Shown here: piece after piece, positions 55,001-63,110 of the stretch
Layout of the letters: each line of letters opens with the position of its first letter
How positions within the stretch are numbered: the stretch's first letter is position 1
NCBI RefSeq assembly: GCF_035917235.1
Contig: NZ_CP108423.1
Coordinates: forward strand, 186,001-250,000
DNA: 64,000 nucleotides
Direction of reading: 5' to 3'
Origin: Streptomyces sp. NBC_01294
Lineage (GTDB): Bacteria > Actinomycetota > Actinomycetes > Streptomycetales > Streptomycetaceae
The notes under the pieces: model-generated
What the model saw: the letters and a program-made list of their open reading frames with translations, nothing else
What the model was told of the DNA's origin: nothing
Databases searched by the model: none
Translations under genes and position numbers: made by a program

Positions 55001-55302
55001 CGGTGTCCGCGGTGTCCGCGGTGTCCGCGGTGTCCGCGGTGTCCGCGGTGTCCGCGGTGTCGGACGATCCGATGACGGCTCTGCTCACCGAAGGCTGGCG
55101 CAAGGTGCTCGGCCACAGCCGCTTCGACGCCCGCTCCCACTTCTTCCACAGCGGGGGCCATTCCCTGCTGGCCGCCGAGCTGGCCGCCTGGCTGGAGCCC
55201 CGGCTGGGCACCCGCCCGCCGTTGAAGGTGCTCTTCCGCAACCCCGTGCTCGCCGACCAGGCCGACGCCCTCGCCACCACCGCCCTTTCCACGGAGTCGT
55301 GA
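52081..55302 (+). CDS. NRPS module C-A-T
   Basis: An intact 1073-residue synthetase. C domain: LPLSSSQEIVWLHEQMQPG, catalytic HHLIHDG at H133-H134, GNRPLGYEDAVGMFVNTIPL. A domain: TYGELDDRVGSLAERL, VIHTSGSTGTPKP (A3), NVYGVTE (A5), VYLTGDLGYRGLDG (A7), NQVKLRGHRIELEEIE (A8), GGKPDR (A10 Lys). T domain: FFHSGGHSLL with S1028. My reading of the ten binding-pocket residues is D-V-E-N-V-G-V-I-S-K, close to the D-M-E-N-L-G-L-I-N-K reported for hydroxyornithine-type modules, so a basic ornithine-like substrate is likely. A seven-fold VSA repeat links A to T. Its TGA overlaps the next ATG by one base. Confidence 0.92.
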   Translation: MLPLSSSQEIVWLHEQMQPGSRAYNFTASLDLWGTLDTEALRRGLDATLARHPGLRLELVASAGSVPAQRVAPQCAPRLHTIDLGTEEDPEAAFARLLRTEAETPLDTFEAPLIRWTLVRLAERHHRLIHVEHHLIHDGHSFAILLDDVFRVYRAHVLGETLELPPASSYADHVLERTEAAYAPESLDFWRAELHDQQHDLPLPGLTRPGARRKHHGGQLRQTIGADLAEHLRGHARSRGLTPFSTLLGLFAELLRRHSGRSRMVIGTAVGNRPLGYEDAVGMFVNTIPLPLALDGAAPAQDTMDEVTDTLIRALPHQDVPVQELTRALGMHTSGADNPLFSVMFSAHDAPLPEIDIPGLDITLFEGFNTGTTRFDLDVVLLPDDRRGVTPRHGSPGMTLVWDYDVDLFGEDVARLLSGRFLDLLRAYLDSPETPLAELVPTAVEPAAEPVPVPADRDPLDPVAAHHPSQPALLCGARRLTYGELDDRVGSLAERLRAAGVTAGRPVAVVLPRGTDSLVALLACLRTGAVYCPLSPSDPPARLGLLLERLAPALVLTGDGTPALPEALPTARIDAPVLPPARGTAELPGTAYVIHTSGSTGTPKPVAVGHAALVHHLTAAADRFGLTTSDRVLMFAQPSFDVALEEVLPALHAGACLVLPEYEVPTGAELAELLASARVTVANLPTSYFLATREDLRPPLRDGSWAPRLLVLGGERLPVEALHGVLADTDATVLNVYGVTEAAISSTVHEISRDALAEGAEIPLGTELPGERVHVLDAHHRPLPSGAVGELAVAGPGLAEGYAGNAEATAARFVTVDALDGQRVYLTGDLGYRGLDGLLYFLGRRDNQVKLRGHRIELEEIEAAASAALGGRSCAVVLDRESPGGPRLVGFLQDRADGAAFDEKALHAELSRRLPGPLVPARWARLDSMPTLAGGKPDRTALSRRAAALDPDDAATSQPGTSAEPGPTATAVSAVSAVSAVSAVSAVSAVSAVSDDPMTALLTEGWRKVLGHSRFDARSHFFHSGGHSLLAAELAAWLEPRLGTRPPLKVLFRNPVLADQADALATTALSTES
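54994..55056 (+). repeat. Seven perfect 9-bp units (GTGTCCGCG) coding (VSA)7 between A and T domains
   Basis: Seven identical units plus a partial eighth form a minisatellite in the inter-domain linker. The unit is three codons, so copy-number change would alter linker length without shifting the frame. Confidence 0.9.
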
Positions 55303-57248
55303 TGACCCAGTCCCCGACCGCGCCCGCCATCCCCGCCGTCCCCGCCATGCTCTTCGACACCGGCCTCGTCACCGACACCTCGCTGAGCATCGCCCATGGC
55401 CCCTCCGCCGAACCGACCCGGGTGCTCGCCCGCTTCGAGGACTGGGCCCGGCGTACCCCGCAGGCCCCGGCAGTGATCGACCGCACACAGATCTGGACGT
55501 ACCAGGACCTCGACGCGGCGGCCGCCCTGGTCGCCGCCGACCTGGCCGATCGTGTCCGGCCCGGTGACCTGGTCGGCGTCTGCCTCGACCGGTCCACCGC
55601 CCTCGTGGTGACCGCCGTCGCGCTCGCCCGGCTCGGCGCCGTCTACCTGCCGCTCGGCCCCCGCCCCGGCGAACGCCGCATCCAGGCCGTCACCGAGGAC
55701 CTCGACGTCGCCTGCCTCATCGGCGACCCCGATGTCCTTCCCGCGGAACACCGCGGCGGGGAGCACTTCCCGCTGCTGCTGCCCACTGACGGCGTCAACG
55801 CCCCGGCCGCCGCGGTGGCGGCCTTCTCCGACTCCGTCCGTGGCACCCGGCGCGCACCCGAAGGCGCCCTGTACGCCGTCCTCACCTCCGGTTCCACCGG
55901 CCGCCCCAAGGCGGTCGCCGTGGCCGAGTCCTCGCTCTCCGTCGCCCTCGACTGGTACCGGGCCGAGACCGGCCTCGCACCGGGCGACCGCCAGTCCCTG
56001 CTCATCGGTGTCGCGTTCGACCCGCACCTGCTGGAACTGTGGGCCGCCCTGACCTCGGGCGCCGCCCTCGTCCCGGCCCCGGACGACACCCGCTGGGACT
56101 CGCACGTGCTCACCGACTGGTGGCGTGACACCGCCCTCACCCACGCCGTGGCGGCCACCCCCACCGTGGAACCGCTCCTGGACCGGCCGTGGCCGCAGGA
56201 CCTGAAGCTACGTCACCTCGTGGTCGGCGGCGACCGCATGCGCCGCCGCCCCGCCGCCGACGTCACCGCGACCGTCCACAACGCCTACGGCCCCGCGGAA
56301 GCCACCGTCGTCACCACCACCCACACCATGCGCGGCACCGACCCGGAGGCCGGCGACCAGGCCCCGCCGCCCATCGGCACCGCGCTGCCGGGCGTCACCC
56401 TCGTGGTCACGGACGTCGAGGGCCGCCCCGTCGCCCGCGGGCAGGAGGGTGAACTGCGCGTCGGCGGCCACTGCCTGGCGCTCGGCTATCTTGACCCCGA
56501 ACTCACCGCACGCCGGTTCACCGCCCCTCCGCAAGAACTGGCGCTGCCCGCGGTCGACCGCCTCTACCGCACCGGCGACCGGGTACGGATGAACGCCGAC
56601 GGCAGCCTGGACTTCCTCGGCCGCCTCGACGACCAGGTGAAGATCAGCGGGGTGCGGATCGAACCGGTCGAGGTGGAAGCCGCCTTCGAGCAGGACCCCC
56701 GGGTACGCACCGCGGTCGTCACCGTGCTGCGCGACAGCTCCGGCCACGGTCGCCTCGTCGCACACGTACGGCCCGCCGACGGCGCCGAACCCCCTGCCGG
56801 GGATCTCCTCGCCGCGGTCCGGGCCTGGCTCCCCGAGCAGGCCGTCCCCACCGCCGTTCGGATCGTCGACGGCTTCCCGCTCGACGCCAACGGCAAGGTG
56901 GATCGCCCCGCCCTGGCAGCCCAGGCCCAGTCCGGGTCCCAGGCCACGGTGCCGCCCAGGAGCACCACCACGGGCGACCTCGCCGACGACCTTGCCGCCG
57001 CCGCCACCGCCACCGAGCGGCTGGTGCTGACGACCGTGCGCGAACTCCTCGGCCGGCCCGGAACCGGCCTCGGTGACAACTTCACCGACGCCGGCGGCAC
57101 CTCCATGGTCGCCGCACGGCTGCTGGCAACCGTCGAACGCGAGACCGGAGTACGCCTGCGCGCCCCCGAGCTGCTGCGCAGCACCGACCTGCGGGCGTTC
57201 GCCGCCCTCCTCGACCAGCGCCTGACTGCGCGCCCGGAAGGAGCCTGA
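55302..57248 (+). CDS. NRPS didomain A-T without condensation domain
   Basis: An intact 648-residue protein. A 40-residue lead precedes the A domain: RTPQAPAVIDRTQIWTYQDL, LYAVLTSGSTGRPKAVAV (A3), VAFDPHLLELWAAL (A4), NAYGPAE (A5), LYRTGDRVRMNADG (A7), DDQVKISGVRIEPVEVEAAF (A8) and NGKVDR (A10). T domain: FTDAGGTSMVAARLL with S601. The pocket reads roughly D-P-L-V-V-G-A-V-V-K, which I cannot assign. The start overlaps the previous gene by one base, and the next gene starts two bases after its stop. With no C domain it must pass its aminoacyl group to a C domain on another protein. Confidence 0.9.
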   Translation: MTQSPTAPAIPAVPAMLFDTGLVTDTSLSIAHGPSAEPTRVLARFEDWARRTPQAPAVIDRTQIWTYQDLDAAAALVAADLADRVRPGDLVGVCLDRSTALVVTAVALARLGAVYLPLGPRPGERRIQAVTEDLDVACLIGDPDVLPAEHRGGEHFPLLLPTDGVNAPAAAVAAFSDSVRGTRRAPEGALYAVLTSGSTGRPKAVAVAESSLSVALDWYRAETGLAPGDRQSLLIGVAFDPHLLELWAALTSGAALVPAPDDTRWDSHVLTDWWRDTALTHAVAATPTVEPLLDRPWPQDLKLRHLVVGGDRMRRRPAADVTATVHNAYGPAEATVVTTTHTMRGTDPEAGDQAPPPIGTALPGVTLVVTDVEGRPVARGQEGELRVGGHCLALGYLDPELTARRFTAPPQELALPAVDRLYRTGDRVRMNADGSLDFLGRLDDQVKISGVRIEPVEVEAAFEQDPRVRTAVVTVLRDSSGHGRLVAHVRPADGAEPPAGDLLAAVRAWLPEQAVPTAVRIVDGFPLDANGKVDRPALAAQAQSGSQATVPPRSTTTGDLADDLAAAATATERLVLTTVRELLGRPGTGLGDNFTDAGGTSMVAARLLATVERETGVRLRAPELLRSTDLRAFAALLDQRLTARPEGA

Positions 57249-57249
57249 C

Positions 57250-59043
57250 ATGACGCCCACCGCCCTGCCGGCACTCGTCGCGCGGCACGCCGGACTCACC
57301 CCCGACGCCCTCGCCGTCGTGGACGGCGACACCACCCTCACCTACGGCCGTCTCCTCCAGGCCGGCCGCGCTCTCGCGGCACACCTGCGCGAACACCACG
57401 TGACGCGCGGCGACCGGGTGGCGCTCCTGACGACGCGCTCGTCCCGCACGATCGTGGCGCAGCTCGGGCTGTGGCTGGCGGGAGCCGTGTGCGTGCCGCT
57501 GGATCCCGCCCAGCCCCGCCCGCGCACCGAGGCGATGATCGCGGACGCGGAGGTGAAGCTCACCGTCGGCGACGCGAAGCTGCTGGACGCGGCCACGTTT
57601 CCCGGCCCCGTGCTCGCCCTGCCCGAGGAGCCGCTCACGACCGGTCGGCCGGTCGACGAGTCCGACCCGGACAGCCCGGCATTCATCATGTTCACCTCCG
57701 GTTCCACCGGCCGCCCCAAGGGCGTTCTCGTGCCGCACCGGGCCATCGCCGAGCTGGTCACCGGACCCGGTTACGTCACCCTCACCGGCCGCGACCGCGT
57801 CCTGTTCCACTCGTCCATGACCTTCGACGCCTCGACGTTCGAAGTCTGGGCAGCGCTCGCCAACGGCGCCGCAGTCGTCGTCTGCACCGAGCAGCGGCCC
57901 TCCCTGGAGGACCTGGCCCGGCACGTCGAGCGGCACGGCGTGACGGTGGCGTTCTTCACCACGGCCCTCTTCCACCAGCTCGCCGCCCGCCGCTCCCGCG
58001 TCTTCGCCCAGCTCCGCTCGGTCGTCGTGGGCGGCGAGGCGATGGCTGCAGCACAGGCCCGTGAGGTGCTCACCGCCTTCCCCTGGCTGGAGCTCGTCAA
58101 CGGCTACGGGCCGACCGAGACGACCACCTTCGCCACCGCCCACCGGGTCACCGCGCAGGACTGCGAGGGCCCCATACCGATCGGCAGGCCCGTCGCCGGG
58201 GCCACGGCGCACGTCCTGGACGCCGACGGTCACCCGGTGGCCGACGGCGACCGGGGCGAACTGTGGATCGGCGGCAGCAGGCTCGCCCACGGATACACGG
58301 GCCTGCCCGCACTCACCGCCGAACGGTTCGTCGAGCATCCCGCCGCCGACGGGCGGCTCTACCGTACGGGCGACATCGTCTCCCTCCGGCCCGACGGCAT
58401 CCTCCGGTTCCACGGCCGCAACGACGACCAGGTGAAGGTCCGCGGCTTCCGCATCGAACCCGCCGAGGTCGAACACGCCCTCCGCCAGCAGCCGGACGTG
58501 GACGACGCCGCCGTCACCGTCGACGGCGCCGGCTCCCCCGAGGCACGCCTCGTCGCGTTCGTCGTTGCCGCGCCCGGCCCCGTGCCCCACGGCGCGGCAC
58601 TGCGCGAGCGGCTCACCGCAGTCCTGCCGGCCCACCTGGTTCCCGACGCGGTCACCGTGCTGGAGCGGCTTCCCCTCACCCCGGCCGGCAAGGTCGACCG
58701 GCGCGCGCTCACCGGACGCGCGCACGCCGCCGGGAATCAGCCCGCCGACCAGCCGGCGGCGCGGATGACACCGCTGGAACAGGCCGTCGCCGCGGTGTGG
58801 AGCCAGGCACTGGGCATCGAGGTCACCCGCGCCGAGGACGAGTTCCTCCTCGTCGGCGGCCATTCCCTCCTCGCCCTCGCCGTCACCGAAGACCTGCGGG
58901 AGGAACTCGGCGTAGAGCTCTCCCTCGCCGACTTCTTCGCCGCCCCGACCGTAGCCGCGCAGGCCGCGCTGGTCGAACGCGCCCTCCTGGCCGCCCACGC
59001 AGACCTCCACCCCGAGATCCCGGAGCACAGCGATGTCCACTGA
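57250..59043 (+). CDS. NRPS didomain A-T without condensation domain (Val-like code)
   Basis: An intact 597-residue protein. A domain: LTPDALAVVDGDTTLTYGRL, FIMFTSGSTGRPKGVLVPHR (A3), TFDASTFEVWAAL (A4), NGYGPTE (A5), LYRTGDIVSLRPDG (A7), DDQVKVRGFRIEPAEVEHAL (A8) and AGKVDR (A10). T domain: FLLVGGHSLLALAV with S539. My pocket reading is D-A-F-F-V-G-G-T-F-K, near the valine code D-A-F-W-I-G-G-T-F-K, so a valine-like aliphatic residue is likely. It is the second C-less A-T protein in a row. The next gene starts inside its last four codons. Confidence 0.9.
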   Translation: MTPTALPALVARHAGLTPDALAVVDGDTTLTYGRLLQAGRALAAHLREHHVTRGDRVALLTTRSSRTIVAQLGLWLAGAVCVPLDPAQPRPRTEAMIADAEVKLTVGDAKLLDAATFPGPVLALPEEPLTTGRPVDESDPDSPAFIMFTSGSTGRPKGVLVPHRAIAELVTGPGYVTLTGRDRVLFHSSMTFDASTFEVWAALANGAAVVVCTEQRPSLEDLARHVERHGVTVAFFTTALFHQLAARRSRVFAQLRSVVVGGEAMAAAQAREVLTAFPWLELVNGYGPTETTTFATAHRVTAQDCEGPIPIGRPVAGATAHVLDADGHPVADGDRGELWIGGSRLAHGYTGLPALTAERFVEHPAADGRLYRTGDIVSLRPDGILRFHGRNDDQVKVRGFRIEPAEVEHALRQQPDVDDAAVTVDGAGSPEARLVAFVVAAPGPVPHGAALRERLTAVLPAHLVPDAVTVLERLPLTPAGKVDRRALTGRAHAAGNQPADQPAARMTPLEQAVAAVWSQALGIEVTRAEDEFLLVGGHSLLALAVTEDLREELGVELSLADFFAAPTVAAQAALVERALLAAHADLHPEIPEHSDVH

Positions 59044-62017
59044 CACCGACTCCGCGGCCCGCGACCGCAAGGAGCAGCTCCAGCAGGAGCTGCTGCGCCG
59101 GGCCCGCGCCGGAACCGCCCGGCGCACGACGGCCGGGCCCACCGCCGGTGCGAGCGCCGCTGCGGAAGGCCACGCACCGCAGGACACCGCCCACCCCGGC
59201 GCCACCAGCGCACCGGCCGGAAGCGTCCCCCTCTCCCGCGCTCAGCGCCGCATGTGGCTGATGGAACGGCTCGGCGGCGCGGGCGACTCGTACCACGTGC
59301 CGTTCGCCACCCGTGTGCGCGGTCCGTTCGATGCGGCGGCGTTCGCCACCGCCCTCACCCGGCTGGTGGCCCGGCACGCCATCCTCCGCACCCGCTACGC
59401 GGAGCACGAGGGCGAGCCCTGCCAGGAGGTGCTGCCGACGCCGCGGACGGTCCCCGTACACGTCGTCGACACCGATGTGGCGGACGCCCCGGCGCTGCTG
59501 CGGCGCGAGGCGGTCCGGCCGTTCGACCTCGCGGCCGGCGACGCCGTACGGGCGTTCGTCCTGCGCCACGGCCCGCAGGACCACACCCTGCTGCTGACGT
59601 TCCATCACATCGCCGTGGACGCCGCCTCACTGGAGACCGTGGCCACCGAACTCGCCGTTCTCTACACGGCGGCCACCGACGGAACGGGCCGGCACACACT
59701 GGCCGCACCGCCGCAGTACGCCGACCACGCGCGCCGCGAGCACGACGGCCTGCCCGGCTTCGAGGCGGAACTGAACCGCTGCAGCGACCTGCTGGCCGAC
59801 GCCGCCCCACCGCGCCTGCCCCAGCCGGCGGCGGCAGCGCCGCAGACGGCCGTGCGTCCCGGGGCCGTGTGCAGCGTGCCTCTGGCGCCCGCCGTGCCTG
59901 ACGCCCTGCGGGCGCTGGGTGCACAGCGGCAGGCCACGCTCTTCGCGGTGTCGCTCGCCGCGGCCTTCGCCGCACTGCACCGCCTCACCGGCGACGACGA
60001 CCTCGTCATCGGCGTGGCGGGCACCCATCGCAGCGGAACCGCCATGCGTGGCCTGGTCGGCCTGTGCGTAAACACCCTGCCCGTACGGGTGGACGTCTCC
60101 GGCGACCCGTCGTTCGCCGAACTGCTGCGACGCGTGAGCGACGCGCTCCTCGAAGCCCAGCGCCACCGGCACATCCCCTTCGACCTGGTCCTCGAACGTC
60201 TCGGCGCCGGGGCCCGCGGCGCCGACGGCACCGCACTGGTCCGCGTCACCTCCGACGTCCTCGGCGAGCCGACGGTACTGCGGCTGCCGGGTACGTCGGC
60301 CGAGTACGTCGACGTCCCCTCCGACGGCGCGAAGTTCACCCTGTCCTACGGCCTGGTGCCGGGCGGCGACGCCGCACAGCCCCTGGCACTCGTCCAGTAC
60401 GACGCGAACGCGCTGGACGACACCGTGGCGGAGGCGGCCGTACGGGACTACGCGGCGCTGCTCCACGCGGTCGCGGCCGACCCGCAACTGGCCTTGAGCA
60501 AGCTGCCTCTTCCCGGCCCGAACGACAGCTCCGGCCCCCGGGACGCCGCCGATCCGGAGGGCGACGGCCACCCTGCCGCGCAGGCCCTGCGCACCCACCC
60601 GGGCGTCGCCGACGCCACGGTGGTCCAGCCCGAGCAGGGACCGCCCGTGGCCTATGCCGTCCTGCGCGACAGCGTCGGCCCGTCCGGTCACGAACTGCTG
60701 GGCCTGCTGCGCCGGTCGCTCGCGCCCGAGGCCGTGCCCGCCGCGGTCACAGTGCTCGACGCGCTGCCGCGCTCGGCCGCCGGGCCGCTCGACCACGCCC
60801 GGCTGCCCGGGCCGTCCACACCGGACGCCCCGTCCGGCCCCCGGGCCGAAGCGGTCAGGGAGACCTTCGCGGCTGTGCTCGGTGTCGCCCCGTCGCCGGA
60901 CGACGACTTCTTCGCCCTCGGTGGCCACTCGCTGAAAGCCGTGCAGCTCGCCGAACGGCTGCGTACACACCTCGGACTGCCGCTCACGGGCCTCGACGTG
61001 CTCCAGGCCCGTACGCCCCGGGCGCTGACCGCGCTGCTCGACGAACGGGAGGCACGGCAGAGCGCCGCGAAGGCCGCGAGCAGGCCGGCCCCCCGCTCCC
61101 GGGACATCCGCCCGGGCACGGTGCTGGTCACCGGCGCGACGGGCGGAGTGGGCGCGTTCGTCGTGCGTGAACTCGCCGCGCAAGGCCGCCCCGTGCTGGC
61201 GCTCGCCCGGCCCGAGTCCGCCCATCTGATCGCCACCGAGGGCGTCGACGTCATCGAAGGCGACCTCTCCGACCTGGCCGGGCTGCGGGACGCCGTCGCG
61301 CAGGCCGACGCGGTCGTCCACGCCGCCTGCACCTTCACCCGGCACGACGTGGACCGGGCGGCGATGGAGACGATGGTCGACGCCTGGCGGCGCGGACCGT
61401 TCGTCTTCGTCAGCAGCGTCGACGCCTACGGACACCCCGGGACGGAGCGGGTCGCCGAGGAGTCGGCGCCCCGCGAGCCCGTGAGCCCGTACGGGAGGGC
61501 GAAGCTCGACTGCGAGGCGATGGTGCTGCGCGCCGCGGGGACCGAGGGACGCGGGGGCGCGAGCGCCGTGCGGTCACCGATCGTCTGGGGCGCGCACGAC
61601 CGGCTGCGCGAACAGCTGCGCTGGGGCGCCATCGGCACCCTCTACCAGTCCGCCCGCCAGGGCCGGCCGATCGACCTGCCACGTCCCGGTACTGGTGGAC
61701 ACCGCTGGTACGGAGCCGCCTGGGTGCACGCGGCCGCCCTGGCCCGCGCGGTGGCCGAGAGCCTGGACCGGCCCGTCCACGGAGTCGCCAACGCGTGCAG
61801 CGGCCACGTGTCCTGGCACGACCTGGCGCAGGACCTCACGGAACTCCTCGGCACCCGCGCGGACTTCCGCACGACCGAGGCGGTACCCCAGGACCTCGAC
61901 CACCGCTGGCACTACGACAGCGCACGCCTGGCCCGGCCTCTGCGCGCACGCGCGGGAGAGGACCGGCGGACCGTGCTGGCAGAGATGATCGGCGCCATGA
62001 CACCCGACAAGGCCTGA
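59033..62017 (+). CDS. NRPS C-(A-lid remnant)-T-SDR protein
   Basis: An intact 994-residue protein. C domain (about 70-490): PLSRAQRRMWLMERLGGAGD, catalytic HHIAVDA (H191, H192, D196; the final Gly is Ala), GLVGLCVNTLPVRVDVS. Residues about 505-605 match only the C-terminal lid of an A domain (GVADATVVQPEQGPPVAYAV), and the A10 GKxD has become GPLD; the large A subdomain is absent. T domain: FFALGGHSLKAVQLAE with S633. Residues 697-990 are an extended short-chain dehydrogenase: VLVTGATGGVGAFVV, SSVDAYGHPG, and YGRAK (Y820, K824). It probably accepts an intermediate in trans and releases or modifies it reductively. Overlaps the previous gene by 11 bases. Confidence 0.9.
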   Translation: MSTDTDSAARDRKEQLQQELLRRARAGTARRTTAGPTAGASAAAEGHAPQDTAHPGATSAPAGSVPLSRAQRRMWLMERLGGAGDSYHVPFATRVRGPFDAAAFATALTRLVARHAILRTRYAEHEGEPCQEVLPTPRTVPVHVVDTDVADAPALLRREAVRPFDLAAGDAVRAFVLRHGPQDHTLLLTFHHIAVDAASLETVATELAVLYTAATDGTGRHTLAAPPQYADHARREHDGLPGFEAELNRCSDLLADAAPPRLPQPAAAAPQTAVRPGAVCSVPLAPAVPDALRALGAQRQATLFAVSLAAAFAALHRLTGDDDLVIGVAGTHRSGTAMRGLVGLCVNTLPVRVDVSGDPSFAELLRRVSDALLEAQRHRHIPFDLVLERLGAGARGADGTALVRVTSDVLGEPTVLRLPGTSAEYVDVPSDGAKFTLSYGLVPGGDAAQPLALVQYDANALDDTVAEAAVRDYAALLHAVAADPQLALSKLPLPGPNDSSGPRDAADPEGDGHPAAQALRTHPGVADATVVQPEQGPPVAYAVLRDSVGPSGHELLGLLRRSLAPEAVPAAVTVLDALPRSAAGPLDHARLPGPSTPDAPSGPRAEAVRETFAAVLGVAPSPDDDFFALGGHSLKAVQLAERLRTHLGLPLTGLDVLQARTPRALTALLDEREARQSAAKAASRPAPRSRDIRPGTVLVTGATGGVGAFVVRELAAQGRPVLALARPESAHLIATEGVDVIEGDLSDLAGLRDAVAQADAVVHAACTFTRHDVDRAAMETMVDAWRRGPFVFVSSVDAYGHPGTERVAEESAPREPVSPYGRAKLDCEAMVLRAAGTEGRGGASAVRSPIVWGAHDRLREQLRWGAIGTLYQSARQGRPIDLPRPGTGGHRWYGAAWVHAAALARAVAESLDRPVHGVANACSGHVSWHDLAQDLTELLGTRADFRTTEAVPQDLDHRWHYDSARLARPLRARAGEDRRTVLAEMIGAMTPDKA

Positions 62018-62023
62018 CACACC

Positions 62024-62062
62024 GCTGCGCCCGGAGCACCCACAGGGGGCTCCGGGCGCAGC
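62024..62062 (+). terminator. 14-bp perfect hairpin ending the NRPS operon
   Basis: The arms GCTGCGCCCGGAGC and GCTCCGGGCGCAGC pair around an 11-base loop, seven bases after the NRPS stop. Confidence 0.85.
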
Positions 62063-62069
62063 GCCGAGG

Positions 62070-62335
62070 TGCCCCCGGGGGCGCCAATGGGGCTCCGAAG
62101 CAGCTGTGGATACCGCTGCCCAGGCCGAGGTGCCGGCCGGAGACGACGATGCCGCCGAGCTCGCCCCGCACGTCGTGGACCCTGTGCGGGGAGTGTGGCG
62201 GCCCGAAGGGCCGATTCGTGATGCGGCGCAGCCGGTCGTGGTCCGGCGGGCGCGCGATGAAGACCGGCGGCAGGGCCGATTCGCCGCCTTCGGACTGCGC
62301 CAGCGGGTCCCGCTCGCAGACAGGGTGAGTTGCGA
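62070..62335 (-). pseudogene. Cytochrome P450 remnant with internal deletion
   Basis: The minus strand reads ARPPDHDRLRRITNRPFGPP, a phrase from the B-C region of actinobacterial P450s, and then only about 25 codons later HLGLGSGIHSCFGAPLA, the heme-binding loop with its Cys ligand. Some 230 residues between them are missing. Both pieces are in one open frame. A non-functional deletion relic next to the NRPS terminator. Confidence 0.7.
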
Positions 62336-62339
62336 GGGT

Positions 62340-62970
62340 CGGAGCTGATGCGCGGCTGCTGTACCTGCACCGCCGTAATCCGGACGTCCCGATCGAGGAG
62401 ACCGTCGGGGCGATGCACGACCTGGTGACCGAGGGGAAGGTCCGCCACCTGGGACTGTCGGAGGTCAGCGCGGCAACCCTGCGGCGGGCGTGCGCGCAGG
62501 CGCCCATCCGCGCCCTGCAAAGCGAGTACTCGCCGTTCACTCGCGGCCTGGAACGTGAAATCCTCCCGACCGCACGTGAACTGGGAGTCGCACTGGTGGC
62601 GTACGCCCCACTCGGGCGCGGCCTACTCACCGGCACCGTGAACATCGAGGACCTCGCCGAGGAGGACATCCGGCGGAACCAGCCCCGCTTCCTCGGCGAC
62701 AACCTCACCGCCAACCTCGAACAGGCCGCGCGCATCCATGCCCTCGCATCCGCCGCCGGCTGCACCCCCGCACAACTGGTACTGGCCTGGCTCCTCGCCC
62801 AGGGAGAAGACATCTTCCCGCTGCCCGGCGTCCGTCGGCGCACCCACCTCAGCGAGAACGCGTCCGCCACACAGATCACGCTGCCCGGCTCCCTCCTCCA
62901 GGCACTGAACAACACGTTCACGGAAGCAGCCGGCGCCCGCGCACCCGACACGTCCCGCCTGGAGCAATAG
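62340..62970 (+). pseudogene. Aldo/keto reductase, N-terminal third missing
   Basis: Begins inside the barrel with [20 protein letters not shown], then [77 protein letters not shown] and [16 protein letters not shown] (NADPH-binding end). The missing N-terminal third carries the catalytic Asp/Tyr/Lys of the AKR tetrad. The longest ATG-started frame begins at 62413. It converges with the P450 relic. An inactive fragment. Confidence 0.75.
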
Positions 62971-63110
62971 GCCCATGCCCGGACCTGACTCTGATCGCCA
63001 CCACGCCCCTGACCGGCCAGGCGCTGTCGTGGGTGCCGGCTCCGTCGGCCCTGACCGGTACAGGGGACCCGTAGCAACAGGTCTGGTGGCTGGGGGTGGT
63101 TATGCCGGCG

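Noticed and set aside
52792..55161. Very long minus-strand open frame opposite the NRPS gene
   Set aside because: Mirror frame of a GC-rich gene; Gly/Val/Arg-rich with no motifs, while the plus strand has all NRPS core motifs.
50436..62017. Siderophore assignment of the NRPS locus
   Set aside because: No iron box, ornithine N-hydroxylase, formyltransferase or ferric-siderophore uptake gene was found in the window.
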